DNA of 64,000 nucleotides from Haloferula rosea (GTDB lineage: Bacteria > Verrucomicrobiota > Verrucomicrobiia > Verrucomicrobiales > Akkermansiaceae): contig NZ_JAENII010000010.1 in assembly GCF_016595525.1 (NCBI RefSeq), positions 1-64,000 on the forward strand. The letters are read 5' to 3'. Positions within the stretch are counted from its first letter, which is position 1. Each line of letters starts with the position of its first letter. Both the position numbers and the translations under genes were made by a program. The notes below the pieces were generated by a model. That model was given only the letters and a program-made list of their open reading frames with translations, was not told the DNA's origin and ran no database searches. Shown piece by piece: positions 57,753 to 64,000 of the stretch.

Positions 57753-59426
57753 CTACCAAGGCATCGGGAAGGCCCGCAGGAAGGTATGCACCTTGTCGCG
57801 GATCTCATGAAGCTTTTCCTCGTCACCGATCGATGACAGCGCTTCGTGAATGTAGTCGGCGACCTGCTGGATATCGGCTTCCTTCATGCCTCGTGTCGTG
57901 ACCGCCGGCGTGCCGATGCGGATGCCGCTTGGCTTCATCGGCGTGCCGGTATCGAAAGGAATCGAGTTCTTGTTCACCGTGATCCCCGCTTCATCCAGAG
58001 CCACCGAGGCTTCCGAGCCGTTCAGCTCTTTGCTGCGGAGATCGACCATCAGCACGTGGTTGTCCGTGCCGCCGGAGACCACCCGGTAGCCGTGCTCGGT
58101 GAGGCGGGCCGCCATCATCTGCGCGTTGGCAACCACCTGCTCCTGATAGCCCTTGAAGCCATCCTGCAGTGCTTCGCCGAAGCACACCGCCTTGGCAGCA
58201 ATCACGTGCATCAGCGGTCCACCCTGGATGCCCGGGAACACCTGGGAGTCGATCTTCTTCGCGAACTCCTCCTTGCAGAGGATGATGCCTCCACGAGGAC
58301 CACGAAGGGACTTGTGGGTGGTCGAGGTGACGAAATCTGCGTGCGGCACGGGGTTCGGGTGCACTCCGGCAGCGACCAGACCGGCGATGTGCGCCATGTC
58401 GACGAAAAGATAGGCGCCGACCTCGCGGGCGATCTGTCCCATCCGCTCGAAATCAATCACACGGGAGTAGGCGCTGGCACCACAGGTGATGAGGGCCGGC
58501 TTGGTTTCCCGCGCCAGTTCGGCGAGCTGATCGTAATCGATCCGCTCATCCTCTTCGCTCACCCCGTAGTGGGTCACATCGTAGAACTTGCCAGAGAAGT
58601 TCGCCTTGTGCCCGTGGGTCAGGTGGCCGCCGTGCGCGAGGTCCATGGTGAGGATCTTGTCGCCCGGCTTGAGGACAGAGAAATACACCGCCGTATTTGC
58701 CTGCGATCCGGAGTGAGGCTGCACGTTCGCGTGCTCTGCTCCGAAGAGTTCCTTGGCCCGCTCAATCGCGAGGCGTTCGATGACGTCGACGTGTTCGCAG
58801 CCGCCATACCAGCGACGGCCGGGGTAGCCCTCGGCATACTTGTTGGTGAGCACCGACCCCTGCGCTTCCATCACCGCAGGCGACGCAAAGTTCTCGGAGG
58901 CGATCAGCTCGATGTTGAAACGCTGGCGCTTCTCTTCATCGACGATCGCATCGTAGATCGGCGCATCATTGACCTTCAGGCGGGAGCCCGAGGATTTGCA
59001 CACCCGGCGCTCATGACGCCCACCTTCGAAAGACTCGGCCAGGAAAGCATCGACCATCGCCAACCCGGTTTCGATGTCCACGACGTTTCCGCCGAGGCAG
59101 AGGACGTTGGCATCGTTGTGCTGACGCGTGAGGACAGCCTCGTCGACCGTACGAACATTGGCCGCCCTGACGTGGCTGTGACGATTGGCACTGATCGACA
59201 CCCCCACTCCGGACGTGCAGCACAGAATGCCGAAATCGTGAGTGAAGTCGGAAACGGCACGGGCCGCTGCATTGGCAAAATCCGGGTAGTCCACCGACTC
59301 CTTGCCGTGCGTCCCGAAGTCGGTCAGCTCGTGCCCGGCGGCATTCAGGTGGGCGACGATCGCGTCTTTCAGTTCAACTCCGCCGTGGTCGGCTCCGAGG
59401 GCAATTCGCAAAGGATTCTGGCTCAT
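57753..59426 (-). CDS. rpiB-glyA: fusion of ribose-5-phosphate isomerase B and serine hydroxymethyltransferase
   Basis: 557 aa from ATG 59426 (an ATG at 59486 gives an unlikely 20-residue extension). Residues 1-150 are Rpi[16 protein letters not shown], catalytic Cys70 in [15 protein letters not shown], and [10 protein letters not shown] at its usual end. After a short linker (about residues 144-154) comes a nearly full-length serine hydroxymethyltransferase: [46 protein letters not shown], the PLP lysine in [12 protein letters not shown] (Lys372), and [14 protein letters not shown]. No stop or frameshift lies between the two parts. The gene order phosphatase-rpiB-glyA is conserved in Bacillus; a fusion is unusual. 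Confidence 0.94.
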   Translation of the reverse strand: MSQNPLRIALGADHGGVELKDAIVAHLNAAGHELTDFGTHGKESVDYPDFANAAARAVSDFTHDFGILCCTSGVGVSISANRHSHVRAANVRTVDEAVLTRQHNDANVLCLGGNVVDIETGLAMVDAFLAESFEGGRHERRVCKSSGSRLKVNDAPIYDAIVDEEKRQRFNIELIASENFASPAVMEAQGSVLTNKYAEGYPGRRWYGGCEHVDVIERLAIERAKELFGAEHANVQPHSGSQANTAVYFSVLKPGDKILTMDLAHGGHLTHGHKANFSGKFYDVTHYGVSEEDERIDYDQLAELARETKPALITCGASAYSRVIDFERMGQIAREVGAYLFVDMAHIAGLVAAGVHPNPVPHADFVTSTTHKSLRGPRGGIILCKEEFAKKIDSQVFPGIQGGPLMHVIAAKAVCFGEALQDGFKGYQEQVVANAQMMAARLTEHGYRVVSGGTDNHVLMVDLRSKELNGSEASVALDEAGITVNKNSIPFDTGTPMKPSGIRIGTPAVTTRGMKEADIQQVADYIHEALSSIGDEEKLHEIRDKVHTFLRAFPMPW

Positions 59427-59531
59427 GGAATGGTGATGGAATTCTGGCTGCAGGGAAATGGACCGGGGCACTGGGAAATGCAACACCCGACTCCCGAATT
59501 GGGGAGCTTCATCAGGTCATCGCCGCGGATT

Positions 59532-60023
59532 TCAGGCGTCGCCACCCCGCTGCCAGGTTTGGTCGATGAAGGCGATCAGCGTCGGGATGGCCGTATTCAG
59601 GGTGCTGGCCACCTTTTCGTAGGCCGCTGGTCCCATGCCGATGGGGTCCGGCACGTCCGCGGCGACTCCCATCCCGGGAATATCGGCGAACTCGCAGGCG
59701 AGGTAGAACTTGTCCTCATAGTCCGGAAAGAGCCCGATCAGGGCCTGCAGGTGGCTTCGCGTCATGGCAAACACATGGGTCGCCTCAGCAATCAGCTTCT
59801 CGCCCACCGGCTGGCTCGAAAACCCCTCAATGTCCGCCGCGTGCTTCATCAGGATCGAACGGGTCTCCTGGCTCATCGCCGAGCCGGGGTAAGCCGCCAC
59901 TCCCGCCGACGCGACCTTGAAGTCGTCCCTCTCTGCCACCGCCTTGCGGAAAAGGCCCTCGGCCATCGGACTGCGACAGGTGTTTCCCGTGCATACAAAA
60001 AGGACTGATTTCTCCGCCGCCAT
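59532..60023 (-). CDS. low-molecular-weight phosphatase, YwlE-like (protein-arginine phosphatase signature)
   Basis: 163 aa from ATG 60023. The P-loop VCTGNTCRSPMAEG places nucleophile Cys11 and Arg17, and DVPDPIGMG supplies the general acid Asp. The Thr in CTGNT matches the residue that gives YwlE its preference for phosphoarginine over phosphotyrosine, so arginine phosphatase activity is plausible but not proven. It is 105 bp upstream of rpiB-glyA on the same strand, as in the ywlE-ywlF-glyA region of Bacillus. No McsB kinase is in the window. Confidence 0.9.
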   Translation of the reverse strand: MAAEKSVLFVCTGNTCRSPMAEGLFRKAVAERDDFKVASAGVAAYPGSAMSQETRSILMKHAADIEGFSSQPVGEKLIAEATHVFAMTRSHLQALIGLFPDYEDKFYLACEFADIPGMGVAADVPDPIGMGPAAYEKVASTLNTAIPTLIAFIDQTWQRGGDA

Positions 60024-60099
60024 GGCCGGACCATGAGGGCGACACCCCGAGCGGTCAAGTCGGGCCAAGGAATCGCCGGCTCCAGCAGCGGGAGCCGAC

Positions 60100-60132
60100 A
60101 AAAAAGGCCCGCCGGTCTCCCGGCAGGCCTTT
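60100..60132 (-). terminator. intrinsic terminator of lpdA
   Basis: On the minus strand AAAGGCCTGCCGG pairs with CCGGCGGGCCTTT (one G-T pair) around a GAGA loop and is followed by a T-run. It lies 18 bp beyond the lpdA stop and separates lpdA from the phosphatase gene. Confidence 0.9.
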
Positions 60133-60149
60133 CGAAGATCGTCGCACGA

Positions 60150-61532
60150 TCAGAAGTGAATCGCGTGGCCCTCGGCCGCGAGAGTCGCTTCGTGGATCAC
60201 CTCGCTCATCGTCGGGTGAGCGTGAATCGTCGCGTGAATGTCATCGATGGTCAGCTCCTGGTCGAGTGCCAGGCCCATCTCGGCGATGAGCTCCGTGGCA
60301 TTGTCACCGATGATGTGGGCACCGAGAAGTTCGCCGTGTTTCTTGCCGTAGAGCAGCTTCGCGAAGCCGTCCGGCTCGCCAGCGGCAATCGCCTTGCCGA
60401 TCGCCATGAACGGGATCTTGCCGACGGTGTATTCGACACCCTCCTCCTTCAGGGCGCGCTCCGTCTTGCCGACCGAAGCGACCTGCGGGTGGCAGTAGGT
60501 GCAGCCTGGGAAGTTCTTCACCTGACGCGGCGTGTGACCTTCGACATACAGACCTTCGACCAGTTGGATCGCCTCGAAGGATGCGGTGTGGGCCAGCCAT
60601 GGTGGACCGGTGATGTCACCGCAGGCATACACCCCGGGAATCGATGTCTGATAACGTTCGTCGACCTCGATGTAACCGCGGTCGCTGAGGGCAAGTTCCT
60701 GGCCACCCGGGAGGACCGGCTGCACTCCGATTGCCACGAGGCAGACATCCGCGGAAATGGTGCCGTTCTCCTTGGCTCCCTCCACCGTGATCTCCACCCG
60801 GTCACCATGATCCTTCGTGCCCGTCACCTTGTGACCGGTGAGGCAGCGGATTCCCTGTTTGATGAAGGATTTTTCGAGTGCCTGCCCGATCTCGGTGTCC
60901 TCGACGGGCACGAGACCGTCCAACATCTCGACGATCGTCACCTTGGTGCCGAAGGCGTTGTAGATGTAGGCGAATTCCACGCCGATCGCGCCCGCACCGA
61001 TGATGATCATCTCCTTGGGCTGATTCGGGAGAACCATCGCGTCCTTTGAGCCAATCACCGATTTTCCATTGAATGGAAGCCCGGGAAGGTCGCGGGTCTT
61101 GCAACCGGTCGCGACGATCGTGTCCTTGGTCTCAAGGGTCGTCTTGGTTCCGTCGGCAGCCGTGACCTCGACCTTGCCGGTTCCGGCAACTGCCCCGTAG
61201 CCACGGACGTAATCGATACCGTTCTTCTTGAAGAGGAACTCAATCCCCCCGGCCAGGCGGTCGGAAACCTTGCGTGAGCGACCGACCACGGCCGACCAGT
61301 CATACTGGAGGTTGTCGAACGAGAAGCCGAACTCCTTCGCCCGATGAGCCAGCGTATGGTAGAGCTCGGCGTTCTTCAGCAGAGCCTTGGTCGGGATACA
61401 TCCCCAGTTCAGGCAGGTCCCGCCGGCGCGATCCGCCTCGACGCAGGCAACTTTTTTTCCGAGCTGGGCGGCACGGATCCCGGCAACGTAGCCAGCAGGT
61501 CCGCCTCCAATAACAATCAAGTCGTAGGCCAT
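60150..61532 (-). CDS. lpdA: dihydrolipoyl dehydrogenase
   Basis: 460 aa flavoprotein that reoxidises dihydrolipoamide in 2-oxoacid dehydrogenase or glycine cleavage complexes. FAD-binding IVIGGGPAGYVAGIRAAQLG, redox disulfide GGTCLNWGCIPTKAL, NAD-binding MIIIGAGAIGVEFAYIYNAF, the second FAD motif PGVYACGDITG, and the C-terminal HAHPTMSE with the active-site His-Glu pair are all present. It is followed by a terminator, so it is transcribed separately from the phosphatase gene. The partner complex is not in the window. Confidence 0.97.
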   Translation of the reverse strand: MAYDLIVIGGGPAGYVAGIRAAQLGKKVACVEADRAGGTCLNWGCIPTKALLKNAELYHTLAHRAKEFGFSFDNLQYDWSAVVGRSRKVSDRLAGGIEFLFKKNGIDYVRGYGAVAGTGKVEVTAADGTKTTLETKDTIVATGCKTRDLPGLPFNGKSVIGSKDAMVLPNQPKEMIIIGAGAIGVEFAYIYNAFGTKVTIVEMLDGLVPVEDTEIGQALEKSFIKQGIRCLTGHKVTGTKDHGDRVEITVEGAKENGTISADVCLVAIGVQPVLPGGQELALSDRGYIEVDERYQTSIPGVYACGDITGPPWLAHTASFEAIQLVEGLYVEGHTPRQVKNFPGCTYCHPQVASVGKTERALKEEGVEYTVGKIPFMAIGKAIAAGEPDGFAKLLYGKKHGELLGAHIIGDNATELIAEMGLALDQELTIDDIHATIHAHPTMSEVIHEATLAAEGHAIHF

Positions 61533-61712
61533 GAGTAGAGTGCGTTAAGCAATTCGCGGCGGAGATTGGGGTCGCTCCCTTCCGATGTCAAAGAGCGAGT
61601 CGCCTCATCCGCGCTGTGGAGAGGTGAAAAACTGAACAATTGGTCAAGAATCTGGTCTCAATCCACAAGGTCCCGCGGTCAAGACGGGGCACCAACAACC
61701 CCCATCCATCCA

Positions 61713-62129
61713 ATGCTTAAGGAATTCAAAGAGTTCGCGTTCAAGGGAAACCTGATCGACATGGCCGTCGGCATCATCATCGGCGGTGCTTTCGGCACCG
61801 TGGTGAAGTCGCTGGTCGACAACATCATGATGCCACCACTCGGGAAGCTGATATCCGGCGTGGACTTCAAGAACATGAAAACCATCCTCGAACCCGCCGT
61901 CATGGAGGGGGAAAAGGTCATCAAACCGGAAGTCGCCCTGAACTATGGGCAGTTTTTCACCGACTTCCTTTCCTTCATTCTCCTCGCCCTGGCCGTCTTC
62001 ATCGTGGTGAAGAAGGTGCTTGTCGCGATGAAGAAGGAAGAAGCCAAGCCTGAGCCGGCCCCACCCGAGCCCACGGCTGAAGAGAAGCTTTTGGCGGAGA
62101 TCCGCGATCTCCTGAAGTCTCAGAACTGA
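61713..62129 (+). CDS. mscL: large-conductance mechanosensitive channel
   Basis: 138 aa from ATG 61713; the frame is open upstream but the conserved start is MLKEFKEFAFKGNLIDMAVG. It has two membrane helices (residues 16-45 and about 76-100), IIIGGAFGTVVKSLVDNIMMPPLG, and a charged C-terminal helix (EEKLLAEIRDLLKSQ). It releases solutes on hypo-osmotic shock as a homopentamer. A Pro/Glu linker (EEAKPEPAPPEPTAEE) joins the second helix to the C-terminal bundle and is longer than in many homologs. Confidence 0.96.
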   Translation: MLKEFKEFAFKGNLIDMAVGIIIGGAFGTVVKSLVDNIMMPPLGKLISGVDFKNMKTILEPAVMEGEKVIKPEVALNYGQFFTDFLSFILLALAVFIVVKKVLVAMKKEEAKPEPAPPEPTAEEKLLAEIRDLLKSQN

Positions 62130-62225
62130 TCGCGCTTCGCAGCACTTCGGTGCGACCACCCCAAGGCAGGGAGTCGCCCGGACTGCACTCGAATCGACGG
62201 AGTCCCGGCTCCCCCCAAAAAAAAC

Positions 62226-62259
62226 AAAGCCGTTCCCCGAGGTGGAGAACGGCTTTTTT
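62226..62259. terminator. bidirectional intrinsic terminator between mscL and azurin genes
   Basis: AAAGCCGTTC pairs with GAACGGCTTT (62226-62235 and 62247-62256) around an 11-nt loop. T-runs follow on both strands (TTTTTT on plus; the A-run 62217-62224 gives T on minus), which suits the two convergent genes. Confidence 0.9.
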
Positions 62260-62279
62260 GGTGGGCTGAGACCCGAAAC

Positions 62280-62732
62280 TTACTTCGCCTTGACGATCAT
62301 CTTGCCGTTCATGATGCCAAAGTGACCGGGGAAGGTGCAGAGGTAAGGATATTCACCTGCAGCGGGTGCGGTGAAGGTGACCGAGGTCTCTTCCCCACCG
62401 CCAATCATCTTGGTGTGGGCCACGATCAGCGCCTTGGACTCGGCGTCCTCTGGAATGTAGTCATTCGCGGCAGCAGGCGCGCACTTCATCGCGAAGGCAG
62501 GCATGGCGGTGCCGGGCTTGAGGATCACGACGTTGTGACCCATGGCCGCTTTCGGCAGTTTCCCGATGTGCTTGAACTTGATGGTGACCTTCTGGCCCTC
62601 GGTGACCGTCAGCTCCTTCTTGTCGTATTGCATCTGGTCATTGCCGGTCACTTCCAGAGTGACGGCGTCTTCAGCCAGGGAAGGAACCATGGCTGCTGCG
62701 AAGAGGAATAGAGAAGTGATAAGTGTCTTCAT
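62280..62732 (-). CDS. azurin (blue copper protein)
   Basis: 150 aa with a 20-residue signal peptide (MKTLITSLFLFAAAMVPSLA). The copper ligands are His66 (GHNVV), Cys132, His137 and Met141 (CTFPGHFGIMNGKM); after removal of the signal, numbering is His46, Cys112, His117, Met121, exactly as in classical azurin. It should be a periplasmic single-electron carrier. The Cys3-Cys26 disulfide of Pseudomonas azurin is absent. It lies 32 bp downstream of the Lgt-like gene on the minus strand, and is likely cotranscribed with it. Confidence 0.95.
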   Translation of the reverse strand: MKTLITSLFLFAAAMVPSLAEDAVTLEVTGNDQMQYDKKELTVTEGQKVTIKFKHIGKLPKAAMGHNVVILKPGTAMPAFAMKCAPAAANDYIPEDAESKALIVAHTKMIGGGEETSVTFTAPAAGEYPYLCTFPGHFGIMNGKMIVKAK

Positions 62733-62764
62733 CGTGGTAGGTGTTACGGGGGAATACTGGCGCG

Positions 62765-63433
62765 CTATCGTGAAATCGCAACCCCGCGTTTCTTGCGATG
62801 GCGAAATGCGAGCGCCGCTGCCACCGCCGTGCCCAAGGCAATGAGCTGATACCCGGAAAACCCGAAAAATGGTTTGGGCGTGTCGCGCAGGAATTCATGG
62901 AAAAAGCGGAATGTCCCGTAGGCCATCAGATAGAGATGGAAGTGCTGGCCTATGAACCATTTCCGCCAATGGAAAACCACGAGAACCCCCAGAATGAGCA
63001 GTTGGAAGGCAATTTCGACAGGCACCGCGGGCCACCTTCCATCCTCGACCACGATGCCCAGACAACATCCGGCGTCGAGGCAGCCGATGCGCCCGAGAAT
63101 CAAGGGAACGGGCAGCAACAGCGCGAAGCGATCCCCCGTCGCCGAGCGATAGCCGGTTGCCTTCTTTGCCAGCTCCACGCCCAACCAACCAGCGGGCAGC
63201 GCCCCGATGACCGATTTGCCCGAGGCCCAGATCCACCATCGATCAGGCGAGTCCCCATGGAGCCACCCTTCCGCAGCCAGGAAAGCCAGCTTGGCGCCGA
63301 GGAATGCCGCCACCAGACCGGAAAAGTAGATGACAGGAAGCCGGGAGTCGGACTTCGACAACCGCCACCAGCCCGCTGCCCCGAGGAGCACACCCGTCAG
63401 CAGCAGGATGCTGTATAGTGGAGAGCCCTGCAT
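62765..63433 (-). CDS. prolipoprotein diacylglyceryl transferase-like membrane protein
   Basis: 222 aa with about six or seven membrane helices. It shows parts of the Lgt signature: SGKSVIGALPAGWLGVELAKK, and GRIGCLDAGCCLG (Arg115) where true Lgt has GRxGNfxN, then WPAVPVEIAFQLLILGV, and a final HxFRFFHEFLR region (FRFFHEFLRD). The asparagines of the usual motif are replaced and the protein is shorter than E. coli Lgt (291 aa), so it may be a divergent paralog with another acceptor. It lies 4 bp after the partial gene at the right edge. Confidence 0.75.
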   Translation of the reverse strand: MQGSPLYSILLLTGVLLGAAGWWRLSKSDSRLPVIYFSGLVAAFLGAKLAFLAAEGWLHGDSPDRWWIWASGKSVIGALPAGWLGVELAKKATGYRSATGDRFALLLPVPLILGRIGCLDAGCCLGIVVEDGRWPAVPVEIAFQLLILGVLVVFHWRKWFIGQHFHLYLMAYGTFRFFHEFLRDTPKPFFGFSGYQLIALGTAVAAALAFRHRKKRGVAISR

Positions 63434-63437
63434 CCCG

Positions 63438-64000
63438 TCATTCGGTGAGTGTCACCTGCAGACGGACGAAGCGGTGATCGGGAGAAACCGGCCAAGTGTG
63501 AACCGCCGTCTCGAATCCCTCGAGGTCGGGAACACCGCTGATCGTGGTCGACGTAATCCCTGCGGGGGCCACCCCCGACCACCCATTCAGATCCGGGGAA
63601 AACTCCAGCGAATACGAGAGCCCCCGCACCTCCTTGTCCACCCGCTGGGGATGGCTGAGCGATACCTGCCCTGCTTCGATCGAGAGAACCGGCTGAACGA
63701 ACCCACCGTCCGCAAACGTCATTGACCCACTCGTCGGATCTCCACCGAGGGCATACTCCAACAGATTGACCAGGCCGTCATCGTCCGGATCATCATTCTG
63801 TTCCGGCTCACCCAACCCATCCGCCCATCCGGCAAACGATGGGTCCAAGGGAAAAACCGGATTCACACTCTGATCCCCCACACCGTCCGAGCGCCAGGTC
63901 ACGGTGAACGCCAGCTCGGGGTTTGTCGGCGCGGATGACCAACTGACTGACAAGGTCCCGGTCTCGCCCGCATCCAGAAGCGCCCGCCTGAGTGTCCATT
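63438..64000 (-). CDS. C-terminal part of a secreted protein with EYALGGDP motif
   Basis: Open minus-strand frame entering from the right edge (no start in the window), at least 187 codons before the stop at 63438. It contains DDPDDDGLVNLLEYALGGDP, a calcium-binding-like acidic loop seen near the C-terminus of many verrucomicrobial secreted proteins, followed by beta strands (QVSLSHPQRVDKEV, YSLEFSPDLNGWSGV) and an end RFVRLQVTLTE typical of such proteins. The N-terminal domain is outside the window, so the function is not known. The frame is followed by the Lgt-like gene within 4 bp. Confidence 0.8.
   Translation of the reverse strand, partial: WTLRRALLDAGETGTLSVSWSSAPTNPELAFTVTWRSDGVGDQSVNPVFPLDPSFAGWADGLGEPEQNDDPDDDGLVNLLEYALGGDPTSGSMTFADGGFVQPVLSIEAGQVSLSHPQRVDKEVRGLSYSLEFSPDLNGWSGVAPAGITSTTISGVPDLEGFETAVHTWPVSPDHRFVRLQVTLTE

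Noticed and set aside
57846-60008. A 720-codon plus-strand frame.
   Set aside because: It is antisense to the RpiB-SHMT fusion and the phosphatase; no domain is visible in its translation.
62130-62225. Partly self-complementary stretch after mscL (GGAGTC...AGTCCCGGCTCC).
   Set aside because: Pairing is interrupted and it lacks the loop core of the 15.8-kb repeats, so it is not a further copy. The real terminator is at 62226-62259.

Overview
The window is about 64 kb of high-GC, gene-dense DNA from a bacterium that looks like a member of the Verrucomicrobiota (Verrucomicrobiaceae-like). This assignment is inferred from gene content: a PSCyt1/DUF1549/DUF1553 protein translationally coupled to a DUF1501 protein, a formylglycine sulfatase, a DUF1080 protein, DUF3500, sugar-phosphate isomerase/epimerase and Gfo/Idh/MocA genes, many secreted proteins of unknown function, and a secreted protein with a DxDxDG..N..EYALGGDP motif. 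No rRNA, CRISPR array, prophage or insertion sequence was seen. One tRNA (His) is present.

Layout. 1-3.9 kb: a SNF2-family helicase running off the left edge on the minus strand, then a metallo-beta-lactamase-fold hydrolase. 4-12.5 kb: a tightly coupled six-gene plus-strand operon with a DUF4175-like membrane/coiled-coil protein, a Gln-rich secreted protein, a squalene-cyclase-fold secreted protein, and three tandem paralogous secreted proteins. 12.6-16 kb: a cyclophilin with a strong terminator, three small secreted unknowns, two copies of a structured hairpin repeat and a second terminator. 16-23.5 kb: a monohaem protein, then a complete ligase-associated DNA repair module (DUF2256/DUF3253 protein, exonuclease-ligase fusion, DEXH helicase, metallophosphoesterase). 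23.6-25.6 kb: an ABC-F ATPase. 25.6-31 kb: a minus-strand carbohydrate operon (TIM-barrel proteins, mutarotase-like protein, oxidoreductase, DUF1080) whose upstream region holds a perfect 13-bp inverted repeat. 31-39 kb: a divergent plus-strand group of sulfatase, DUF3500, PSCyt/DUF1553, DUF1501 and a sugar isomerase.

39-44.4 kb: housekeeping genes (RNase III, tRNA-His, Smr protein, beta-helix protein, RuvB, Fur-family regulator, Xer recombinase). 44.5-47.1 kb: a predicted outer-membrane porin and an Amt ammonium transporter, divergently transcribed, each with a near-consensus sigma-54 promoter. 47.1-57.7 kb: CoaX, ROK kinase, PatB-type aminotransferase, a secreted protein with a possible caspase-like His/Cys pair, BioB, an MsbA-like ABC exporter, a large unknown membrane protein and an Lnt-like N-acyltransferase. 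57.7-61.5 kb (minus): an RpiB-serine hydroxymethyltransferase fusion, a low-molecular-weight phosphatase with the arginine-phosphatase signature, and dihydrolipoyl dehydrogenase. 61.7-64 kb: MscL, azurin, an Lgt-like protein and the C-terminal part of a secreted protein running off the right edge.

Main points of interest are the divergent sigma-54 porin/Amt pair, the exonuclease-ligase and RpiB-SHMT fusions, the six-gene envelope operon with triplicated paralogs, the paired structured repeat, and the possible clan-CD-like secreted protein.
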